Shown in pieces: positions 1 through 10,799 of a stretch of 64,000 bases of DNA; within the stretch, counting starts at the first letter, position 1; each line of letters opens with the position of its first letter. The DNA is from Sphagnum magellanicum. Lineage: Eukaryota > Streptophyta > Sphagnopsida > Sphagnales > Sphagnaceae. The stretch lies in assembly GCA_021904315.1 (NCBI GenBank), contig CM038924.1:17070051-17134050 (forward strand), written 5' to 3'. The position numbers and the translations under genes were made by a program. The notes beneath the pieces were generated by a model. The model was given only the letters and a program-made list of their open reading frames with translations. It had not been told where the DNA came from and made no database searches.

Positions 1-2330
1 TGTTGCAGGGACAATCACTTTCCATTGGAGACCTGCAATTGGGTTGAATTGAAAATATGCAAATAATCATGTTAAGAACTCTGGGAATGCATATTCTTGT
101 GAAAAAAAGACAGATGTCATTGTATGGTAAGTCACAATTTGACTCATGGTTCTCACAGCTTTTGCAATTGATCAATGCTTGACTAAAGAAGCTCTGAGAT
201 GATTGTGAGCATAGCTACTCGCAAAAAACATAATGGTAAGGTGCTGTGATCACAGCAACGTAACATTTTTAATGTCCTTAATGTGCTATATTGTGAATGT
301 TGTCCTATAAAGGTATTGCTTAGGCTTCCAATTTGTGGAAGGGACATCCATTGATTGGAGGACTGTTCTGAATTTTTAAGTAGCATCCATTGATAACAAA
401 GGCAAATAATTGGAAGTGCTTTACACTTGAGAAGGCTTCTTTCTTTCCTTGGCCCACACGATGTGGTCAGGCTGACGAACTTCGGTGTCACACCCTCATT
501 CTGCTGCCCTCTAACATAGTGAGAGCCTTTTGGGAAGAAGCCTTTCTCTACACGTTCACAAAACACATACGCACCCAAATAAGTGCAAAAGGCTTGATTC
601 ATTTTGCAATCCAATTGCAGAAGACAACCTCTCTCTCTCTCTTTCAAAGCATATCATCCTCTAGTGAAATCATCCCCCTCAACAACTGCGTGATGAGGTG
701 ATTGTTCCATTACCACAGCAGGTTCATTGATGTTAAAATTCCGGAAACCCAGAACCATGGATGTTCTTGCTCTAGTTAGGGTTTGCAGGTAGGTGTGTAT
801 AGCCATGGCACCAGACCAATATGGTTTGGCTCTGTCCATAAAGGGGTTAACAAAATTGAATACCATAGTTACCTTGGCAGCTTCCACACTAATTAAATTA
901 TTTGTCAAAAAAATGTTGGAATTTTCAAAAAATACTTTTTTCCAAGAATGTGATGGAAAATAAAGAATGTATTGGAATATTCAGGAACATTCTATTTTTC
1001 AACATACATTCTATTTTTTTGACATGGAATCTTCAAATTAAATTAATTATTGGACAAACGTGTGTTGAAGCTGCCAGAGTACTACTATGGTCTTGACACA
1101 ACACTGATTGCAACCACTACTCAACACACCCTTTCCTTAAAACTTCTGGCGCAAAACAAAAACCATGGTGGTGGGGACACTGGGTGGTGACAACAAGAAA
1201 GCTCCTGACTCACACTGGAAAAGGCCACAAAAGACGAATGTTAAAACACCCCCATGTTGTTCATGAGCTTCCCAGTTATAGGATATTATACTAGATTTTG
1301 GGGCTCAGAATGGTCACCTGGAAGTTTGTACCCTTTTCTTCTATATTGTTCAGTTTTCAGATCCTTTGCTGCAACTTCAACTTCAACCCCCCAAAAACAA
1401 AGATACCCAAAAAATAATGAAACAAGCAAGTCATGATGATGGCTCTGCCCCCTTATGGCAAGTTGAGTGCTGTTCAACACAACGACAGTTCAAATAGGAA
1501 AATGTTCCATGAAGTTGTTGAATGAATGGAACTCACACTTCACAACACCAGCTGATGAATATTCTTCAACTTCTGGGACCCAATGAAAACTACACTGTCT
1601 GTTTCCTAGTCTCTCCCTAACCCTAACAGGCAGAGGCAACAATTCCAAACTCTTGACTATGAAGTTCCAAGTATGAACTCTGTACATCTTGCAATCAATC
1701 ACTGACACAAATCAGCAGCAGCCCCATTTGGCTGGCACCAGAAGGAAAAACTGAAAACAACAGTATGAATCAATCATACTAGGGTAGTAGACATGCCCAT
1801 CACCCATACACACCCATGACCCAACAAATGCCTGAATAGTTCAGGCATAGGCTGGTGATCAAATGGTCCAAGATTTACCATCATTCAAAGTACATCCTAT
1901 GACCAAACAACCCGTGAAAGAAAATGTTTTTTGACATTTCAAAGAAGTTATATTGTAATTATATTTGGGCAGGGGTGTGAATGTATATCATTTGTTAAAC
2001 ATAAGTGTTTGGTCATTTATAGAATGTGATTGGTGATAAGATTTGGAGGTGTTTGGTGATAAGGTTTGGAGATGAACAACACTAGCAAGGATGGGGGGTC
2101 TTGAGAGAGCAGGATGACAAACAGGATGATAAAAACCAGAAACAAGCAAACGGGTCTTAAAAGCGAGACGTTACCCCCCCCATTGAGCTCTGTCCTGCAT
2201 GTTTCTCTTGTCTTCTTGCACACGTTTTCTGGCCCTGCATGGTTCTGCATAGAACCACGCAGCACGGTTCTACATGTTATTCTGTTCAGCAAAAGGACAC
2301 GGCAATATTCTTTGCTCCACTGAAAGTTTA
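1..2330. other. Intergenic, no recognised gene
   Basis: Open frames of up to 154 codons occur on both strands (for example 183-647 on the minus strand), but none shows a domain, a family motif or convincing exon structure. A (CT)n tract lies near 629-642. A small foldback (902-1022) is listed separately. I see nothing else that can be annotated. Confidence 0.5.
902..1022. mobile_element. Small foldback, MITE-like
   Basis: The ends are inverted: TGTCAAAAAAAT at about 902-913 pairs with ATTTTTTTGACA at about 1011-1022. A second inner pair, around 950-976 and 985-1012, repeats AGAATGT and AAAATA motifs in opposite orientation. AATTAAATTA-like sequence lies on both sides and could be a target-site duplication or plain AT-richness. 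No coding capacity. The foldback is seen in the sequence; the MITE label is inference. Confidence 0.35.
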
Positions 2331-3110
2331 TTGTTTTATGCTGCCCCCCAGCAGATTCGAACTTTCAATCTTAGAAGCATAGATTGTGTTACTATCTATT
2401 GGAACTAGTGGTACCCGTGACCTTTGGACACCCGTGGCTACGTCACTCCAACCACCCCGAACGCGCAGTGGTCCCAACCGACGTTGTGCGGGTATAGAAC
2501 CAGCTGTGTGTACCCTCAGGTTATCAATCCGGGTATTTACTCCTTTACTCGACGTGAGAAAACCCAAAACCCCGGTTTTGACATTTTGAACCTTGGTTCC
2601 CGAAAGTTTTGGAAATTTTCGAAAACACGCTCCTCTATATAACCGTTGGTTCTTTCGGTAGTGGGGGGGGAGGGGAAGGTTTTTATATCGCCTCTGGTGC
2701 GATGGGAGAGGGATGCGATCCGACCGTCATTCCTACCCTTCGGACGGCTATAATGTTTTGTGGAGATGGTTTGTACACGGAAACCGTGGTGGTCCAACCC
2801 CCGTCACAGATTGACACCGGTTGCCCGCTGCTTCACCGGCCTTTCCCTCCCCCACCCCCCAAAACCCCCGTCACTGACTAACTGATTGACTGACTGATGT
2901 AGTGAATTAATATATAAAATATCTGAAAATAAACAGTGGGACTTCGTTTCCAGTTTCTCTCCGCCACCACGACCCGCATCTGGTTTTCGGGACTTTGTTT
3001 TTATCAACTAGGGGGTTGCAGAATCGGCCTTGCAGATTAACGGGTTAGAACTTCGTTTTTGTCAACTGGGGGGTTGCAGAATCAGCCTCGCAAATTAACA
3101 GGTCGGAATG
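2330..3110. repeat. GC-rich repeat, LTR-like or SINE-like
   Basis: This block is clearly more GC-rich than its surroundings. On the minus strand it opens (about 2345-2365) with GTTCGAATC, which fits the pol III B-box consensus GWTCRANNC. It also holds a TATATAAC sequence near 2634, a G run near 2661-2672, a C-rich counterpart near 2843-2870, and a 58-bp direct duplication (about 2992-3049 and 3050-3107) sharing the core GGGGTTGCAGAATC. These traits suggest a solo LTR or a composite SINE-like repeat, but no ends or target duplication could be fixed. Confidence 0.3.
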
Positions 3111-3399
3111 GCATGTCACAGACAGACAAAAGAATTAATATATATGATAAGTGTGATTTTTTTTTATTCAAATAACTCTCACAGTGAAAAAGTCAAAACC
3201 TGCAGCAGAACCGCATGGTTCTCCGCAGGGTTGCACTGTCAAGCCCAGAAAGGGCGCTAGATAGAGCTCCATGGGGGATATTTAAGGGCTCAAGTCTTTT
3301 AAAAGAGCAGGACAATGAACACCGAAGTAAGGAGGGGGATTCTTGAAAGTATAGGTCAACAAACGAGGGGGGAGATGGCCAAGATGAATAGTTGAAGGG

Positions 3400-6300
3400 G
3401 TAGGGTTAACAAGCTCTATCCGGCATTGTTTCAACATCTATGCCCCACCACTTGAGCCGAGTCCACTTTCACACCTTCCACATCCAAAGCAAGCCCCACC
3501 ACTAGACCCCACCCTTTTGACCTCCATGTCATCCAATGACCCCACTTTCACCTTCTTCATGCCATTAAACGGATCCACCAATTTATGTCCTTCATCAACC
3601 CCTACAAACCATCGTCAACACTCATTTCGCATTTGTCATCAAATCTCATTTTGTCAATTGTTGTTGATTACAACACCATTGACATGATCTACATCATGAT
3701 TTGCGCTTTGTGACAAGATATGTGTTCTACAAGAAATGGCACTTGCAAATCATGTTTGAAATTTCCCTATTTTCAGATGTAGATAGATGAGTTTCATTTT
3801 TACATTTCACGAACAACAACCTTTGTAATCTTACGCAAAAAATGGCGCTTGCAAGTCATGTTTGATATCTATCTAATTTTAGATGTAGATGGATAAGCTT
3901 CATAGCACACCAAAAACCACAAATTTAGGTAGCCCCTACACACTAATTTTTTCATGTTTTTCAACGCATTTGAGTTTTGTTCTTCAATGAATAGCTTCAC
4001 TCTTGACATATTTGTATTCAATATTTTTTAACATTGCAAAATTATAATGTGTTCTTTTATTTCAGACACAATATGGGTAGATGTTTTTGAGGTCTGCAAA
4101 AGTTTTAGGTGGTCTGGAAGGTCCATCACTTTTCTTTGGAAATTGTTTATTGCCATGTACCTATAAAAGTTCAATTTTTTTTCCAAGGTTCATTACATTT
4201 TGGTCGAAGCTGTCATATTTCCATGTATTGCTTCACAGTTCATGTAATTGGGGTCGACATATCTAAGCTCTAGAAAAGGTCAATGTGTTTTGCAACGACA
4301 TTTGTTTTTCACATATATTGTCATATTCACAAGATGATATCTTAGGTTTTTCCACTACTCAAATCCATTATGTTTTTAATGAAATAAGAATAAGTTCACT
4401 AATATGCAACTTATATGGTTTTGATAAAAATGAACTAGTTGATTAGGGCATATTTTGTGAAATATTTTTTAGTTGTTTTGGGTAATGACATGTTGCACTA
4501 GGTAATTTGTAATTTTAAAAAATTGGCATGGACATTAAGAAGTCCCAAGGTAATATGACATGGATTAACATGCCACATCATCATGTAACATTTTTATTTT
4601 TTTTCTTTGGGTCATGGATTGTAAACTTTTCATGGCATGTCATGACAAAAATACATGTTGTGATTTAATATTATTATTTTTGGATTTTTCTACTAGGTTT
4701 TGCTCTAATGACACCTTTTGTGGAACATTACTTTTTGTTCCTTGAATGTTTACCATAGAAAATGGAAAGCTCCAACATGGAATTTTTCAAAAAAAAAACA
4801 TGCCAATAGTTGCCATTGCAAATGTCAACTTGCAAGGAAGAAATAAAATGTAAAGGAAATGAAGAATTGTACTTACTTTTGTATTACAACCTGAAGAAAA
4901 GTCTTCATCACTATTTACTTCATATACCTCCTTCTCATTTGGATGTATGGGCCTTGGAGGTAGCATACCAGATGGGTGTTTTTGTAATTTTGGTAGTGTA
5001 CCTTTTTTATGGTCTGTTCTGCCACGTCATCAATTGTTCGTTTACTTCAATTTCAGAGTGTCCTCCCAAACTTTTCCCTTAACCTACTAACTCTTTAAGT
5101 TCAGCCTTTGTCATTGTTGGATACATTTTGAACAATTCATTACTTGACGCCCATGTAATTAGGGCATAAATTCATCATTATGTGGTGAGACAAAATATTT
5201 TTGTCTTTGAAAAGATTTCCATAGAACTTGCATTCAAATAATGGCCTATTAATTATAAGCACATCAACACGTCAAATGTTGAAATATGCTTCCACGGCCA
5301 ATTGCTCATACTTGTTTTTAAGGTACATGGTGACATAATGATGTCTACTTTGTTGCATTGTGGACTTATAAATCCTACTCTTCCCTTGCAGACCTCCAAA
5401 TACCTACAAATGTAATGGGGTAGCATATTTTGGAATTTGATTCATGAAGACGACAACAAAATTATTTTTAAAATGAAAATTTGCATATTAATTGTTACCC
5501 TATATTGCCATTTGCAATTTCAATTTATAAAAAATTCTTCTTAGACTATTTGTCAAACTTTGTAACCTATCCAATCAAAATACAACTTTCTTACCCCATA
5601 GAAAGTTTGTTTTTCAAAGGAAAGGTGAATGCAACAACTAAATGACTACAACTAAAATGTTATAACAACAAAATGACAACTACTACAATGATGCACCAAC
5701 AAGGTGATGCATCTAGAAACTATGTTATCAAGGCAGTAGGGAATGGCCAATGGCTTCAAAACATGCATGAAACAAACACAAAACCCTAAATAAATAAACT
5801 AAAATGAAGATATGCAAGTTTATTTGTATATGCAAAAAACAAGATTTTCAAATCTTCCTCTCCCTTGCTTGTGGTTGTAATTTATTCTTTGTAGTTGTGA
5901 AGTTTTAAGGTGAACATGAACAAACAAGTTTTCATAAAACAAAACACGACATTTTTCCAACAATATAAGTTCAATTGTCTTAGTAAACATCTAGAGTTGA
6001 ATTGAAACATGAGATGTTTGGTAGGGAAGAACAACATAGACAATAATGTGATTGCCAACTTATTATTACCTTGTTGGTTTTACAAACAACTACTACAACA
6101 ATGAAACAACAACTCCAATTGATTACATCCCATCCACACAATGAAAAGGGGAAAAAATGAAATGGGAGACTCACCCCTTCTAGTCATCTTGTTGTTGCCA
6201 ACTTTATAATATTAATGTATCTTTGTTGACCAAGGAGACGAATCATGTAGGGGTCTTCTTGAGCACTTACAAAGCTTGTTGTTTGCAAGACGCAAACATG

Positions 6301-6655
6301 GAGCTTATCCATCTACATATAAAAATAGGGAAATTTCAAACATAATCTGTGAGCACCATTTCTTGTAGAACATATACATTGTTGCAAAGCGCAAATCATG
6401 ATGTAGATCATGTCGATGGTGTTGCAATTGACAACGACCAACAAAGCGAGGTTCAACAATGAATGCAAAATGAATGCACATGTTGATGAAGGATAGAAAT
6501 TAGTGGGTTTTTGTCTAATGACATGGAGAAAGTGAAGGTGGGGTCATTAGATGACATGGATGCAAAAAAAAATGGGGTCTGGTGGCAACGCTTGCTTTGG
6601 ACATGGAAGACGTGAAAGTGGGGTCAAGAGGTGGGGCATGGATGTTGAAACAACA
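3400..6655. mobile_element. Long inverted-repeat element (arms about 400 bp)
   Basis: The left arm (about 3400-3835) is an inverted, diverged copy of the right arm (about 6265-6655). Both share blocks such as TTTCAACATC.ATGCCCCACC, CCAAAGCAAG, CATGATCTACATCATGATTTGC and TGTTTGAAATTTCCCTATTTT. The inner side of the left arm also carries a local direct duplication (about 3730-3798 and 3835-3902). The ~2.4-kb middle is AT-rich with no recognisable transposase. Long terminal inverted repeats are known from MULE and foldback elements; calling this a non-autonomous member of such a group is inference. The outer limits and target duplication are uncertain. Confidence 0.5.
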
Positions 6656-6689
6656 TCAAACAAAAGCTCATTAAGGGATATTTAATGCC

Positions 6690-6990
6690 TCATGCTTTGA
6701 CATAATAGGGTGACAAAGATTAATAGTAGAAGGGGGCATTTCTTGAGAAGGTTTTTGATAGAAAAGGAAAATGAATATGAACAACATTAAGGGTTCTTGA
6801 GAGTAAAGAACTATAAAGATGAACATCAAACCAAGGGTTTTTGACATAAGAAAATTATGAGGATGAATATAAAACCCAAGGGGTTTCCTTGAGAAAAGAT
6901 GTTAATGAAGTTGAATAGTACAAGGGTTGGTTTTTGAAACAAGAAGAAGATGAAGATGAACACCAAAAAAAGGGTAGGGAAGGGGAGAAG
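6690..6990. repeat. Degenerate tandem array, unit about 46 bp
   Basis: Six or seven successive stretches follow the pattern GGGTTTTTGAGA...AAGA..ATGAAGATGAATATCAAACCAA with many substitutions. Copies start near 6738, 6790, 6834, 6879, 6923 and 6965. The array lies just outside the right arm of the inverted repeat. No coding sense was found. Confidence 0.45.
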
Positions 6991-7099
6991 AAGGTGAAAA
7001 AAAACATTTGCAACCCATAACCAACATTTAAAAAACCTTGGCAAACTTTGATTACCAAATATTTGTCATGTTTTATGACTTACACCACACACTAAACAA

Positions 7100-9600
7100 T
7101 GAAAAATATTAGTAGGGTAGGGGTTAGAATAGACTGAAAAAACACAATAATGAAAATAAGTACAATTAAAAACAAAAAAGGCAAGCATTTCAAGTGGGGG
7201 ACAAAAACTCAATGACAACCATGAAAAAAATCACAAACCACAACAACATTGGAACACAATCATTTGTAATCAACAATGAAGAGCATAAATAATTTCACAA
7301 CATAATAGACCTCACCAATAGAACACAATAGTTATGTCATCATTATGGATGTGTTTGCCATTTTCTTTGTTTTGATCTAAGTCATTAATGTATGATGAAC
7401 ATTTTTGCCACAAAAATAAATTTGTTTTAATCTTCATTTAGTTTGTTAGAGGTTAAATGTTATCTATTTGTCAAAAATCTTGAGTTTGATCACATTATGC
7501 AAGATCTTTGGTGATTTATTTGCCATGTGTTAAATGGTCATATCTTTTTCATTTCTTAACCAAATGTTATAATTTAAATGGCCATAGGTGCACCAAAATT
7601 AAGGCATAAAATGTTTTTAAACTTCAAAACAACACAAGCCATCATCAAAATGCCCTTCTCCTTTAAGTTTTTAAATGTTTGATCACTAACCTATTTACCT
7701 TAGTATTTGATACAATTCAAACTACACATTTCAAGAGCAAGAAAATGTAAAATAATAATTTGTTATATTTTAAATGAAAATTTAGGTTATCATGAAAGGA
7801 CATCTTAGAATGCCTTTAATTTCTAGTTCTCTACCTACAATAAAAAAAATTATTCACCTTTTTTAATGACCTTTTATTTATTTATAGGTTTGGACTTACC
7901 CATATGTTAGGGATAGTAGGAAAATTAGTGGACCAACCATTTCCTATCATTTCCTTGGATTCCTAATCATTTTAAAGGTGTGCCCTACCATTTCCCTACA
8001 TCCCTTACCTTGTTTTAACGTCCCCCAATGTCTCCACCACTTTTCTCAACATCTTCAACACACCCATTATTTGCCCAACTTGCCTTACTTCTCTTCAACA
8101 TCCTTTGTCATCTCCTTAATATAAATTCAACATTAAACAATGTCCCTTATCATTGTTGTTAACCTTTTAGCATGCCCTAATGTAAGGCCATTATTATTGA
8201 GTCTTGCTGGTGATTGTTAACATTTTTCCCACTATGGGCCCATTATTGCCAAACCTCATTGTCTTTCATCATCCCTTAACATCCCTTGTTATTCTCCAAA
8301 TGTCCTTATTATGCCCCACCATTTCCCACACCCCATGATCTGTAACATAACTAATCCAAGATTGGGCAGCCCATTAACCAAAAAATCATTAAAGAAGTCC
8401 TATTCAAGATGTTCCACAAAAAGGGATGGCAGCAACCTTAGGAAAAACCCTAAAAGGATGTAGTTTTCATTTGGTCACAAATTTTCAAGAATGGTCGACA
8501 TGTGTTATTTATTTTGAAATACCATAATTATGAACACATTTTCTGGAACTTCAAAGTTCATTAAATATTTTCAATTTTACCTAGTTTGATTAGTTTTTCA
8601 TTTAGTTCCTCATTTGGAGGAATGTTGATCACAACTTGTTATAAAACATTCCTCTTTTTGGTGTTAGTGATCTTAGTCATGGAATTCTTTTTTTTGGTTC
8701 ATGGTCAAACTTGGTTGTTAATATGATCATCTTTCTCTTCCTAGTGTTGGTGATCCTACTCATGAAGCTTTTTTTCATGGTTCAATCCTTGTTCTAGGAG
8801 TCCCCCCAAATTTTTATTTTGTTTGTTATAGGTTAGAAAGGTGTAGTTTAGTTACAACATGCTCTCAACTTTTCATTTTTTTTTACTTGTTGTTTCACCC
8901 CTCGTTGAGCTATTGTTGTGTTTCCCAAATTTCAATCCATGTATTCAAAAGGATGTGCTTAGAGGCCTGCTTGAAAATTGTTGTGAAAAAAATCACTTGC
9001 CTTTTTTATATTTGTTACAAATTAATTTGATAGAAATTATGCCCTATGGTGTATTTCAATTTTTTTTCAAGCTATTCATTTGCCATAAATAAACTTTCAA
9101 TTGCTATTATGGCCCTCTTCTTTTTTCTCTCGTTCCATTTGACTTTTTAAATTTCATTTGTTGCTACTTTATCCTTTTAAAAAAAAAGGATCTATAAGTA
9201 TTTTACAAAAGTCACAACATGTATGTGACTTTGAATAGTTTATTAAGGGTTTTTTTCCTCAAATTTGTCTTGTAGTTAAATTGGGCAATGACAACAAGTT
9301 GTGAAAGTTCATCACCTCTTGGGTTAGATCATTTGAAATGTGAATTTTCTATTTTAGGTTAGCATTAGGATCATCTAGGTTGATGACATGTTCCCCTTTT
9401 TCAAATGCCATAATAATATGGCTATTAGGCATATCCACATAATAACATTGTTGTAAATATAATTCAACTATAGGATTGCAACTAATATTTAAACCCAAAA
9501 CTAATATATGTTAAAGAGTTTTATAGTTGCACATTGATCCCTTTGTTGTTGGCTATCATTAGCATGTTCATTTGAACTATAATGATATTCATTTTCCCCC
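7100..9600. other. AT-rich intergenic DNA
   Basis: No gene recognised. About 7930-8330 is pyrimidine-rich on the plus strand, with many CATCCCTTA/CCTACCATTTCCC-like phrases that look like an old, scrambled tandem array. A weak ~86-bp duplication occurs near 8655 and 8740. Short open frames here lack family features. Confidence 0.4.
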
Positions 9601-9603
9601 TTT

Positions 9604-10790
9604 TCAACGTTTACATGTGTTGTTGTTATGTAATAGTTTGAAAAGTGTTTTATTGCTCATGGCCCTAAGGTTTAGAGGCCATATGCTTGTTGCTTTAGAC
9701 CTTGTTTTGATGTTATGTTTGGTCAAGGATTGGTTTAAGGTTTTGTGCACCCATTTAATAAATGTAAATTTGTTGAACTTGTTGTATTTCCCTTTAGCCA
9801 TTATAATTGCATCCCTTTCCTTTCTAAGTGTTGTTTTGAAAGGCTTGAAACAAAAGACATTTAATGGTTGAAGTGCATGTGACATGTGAAAAGATAGAGT
9901 GATCAATTTAAACCAAATTCTTACATTTTCTCTATTATTTCTAATGTAACATGTGATCCATGTCCATCCATATGAATGTCAAATGTTTATTAATTTGTGA
10001 AAACCCATTTGGAACATACCTCTTAAAGAATGAAGTAAACTTTTTGAATAAAAAAAATTGTCATCAATTTTTTTTTACATTGCCATACAAGTCTCTAATA
10101 TGTAAAGTTTGATGTAGTCATCACATAACCTTTATCCTTTAAATATGTAAAACCTTGGTAGAACTATCTCAACTACATTAATTGCATAGTCTATTGTCAA
10201 CCATTTTCAAGAATTAAGGATGGTGTTGTATACCTAGTTGGATCCTCTTCTAGCTATAACTTTTGCTCCAAACTATTTACTTGTTTGGATCCATATTTCA
10301 TTAAAAATCCATATATGGTCAATCACATTTGTTGTACAATGTTTGCAAGTTGTAAAAGGAGGCATAGGAATTAGTAGTTAAACCTTGTGTTCATTACCAC
10401 AAAATGTGGGTGCAGTTCACTAGTCCTTGTTCACTACACCAGTGAATTCATTACTTTTCAACTAGTCCTCGTTTACTAAGACCACTGAATTCACTCAAAA
10501 TCTAGAGAAATCACTTGACATATAAGGGCACCTTTTGTTGTAGTGGCTACACTAACATTCAATCCTTCTACTTTTCAGATACTAATTTTCAAATGTTTTC
10601 TTTTGAACCAATACCACCAATTGTTATGAGGTACTCCATTTTAGAAAGGTATTAATTCGGTTTGTGTAAGTTTTGCAACCTTCATTTTCAATTGTACTAG
10701 GTTTATCGATAGTTTGCATTTTTGCATATTTAGAATCCATCCAACTATTGCTACATCCTCTTCATGAAAAGGACAGATTCAATGAGGAAT
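9604..10790 (-). pseudogene. Pogo-like DDE transposase pseudogene
   Basis: Reading the minus strand from 10,790 down, broken frames give the parts of a Tc1/mariner-superfamily pogo-like transposase in order. First is a DNA-binding helix-turn-helix stretch (EEDVAIVGWILNMQ, then NWWYWFKRKHLKISI). A catalytic-domain start follows (GAKVIARRGS, then WLTIDYAINVVEIVLP) and then the second-aspartate block HMDGHGSHVTLEIIEKM. The C-terminal part reads SHALQPLNVFCFKPFKTTLR and later IWPLNLRAM. Several stops and frameshifts make it non-functional. The last 100 codons (9604-9906) are still open. A small CACTA-like sequence seems to lie inside it near 10,432-10,545. Family assignment rests on remembered DDE_1 consensus blocks. 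Confidence 0.8.
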
Positions 10791-10799
10791 GCTACTAGC

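Noticed and set aside
183..647. 154-codon minus-strand open frame
   Set aside because: No domain, low-complexity ends, no partner exons; probably chance.
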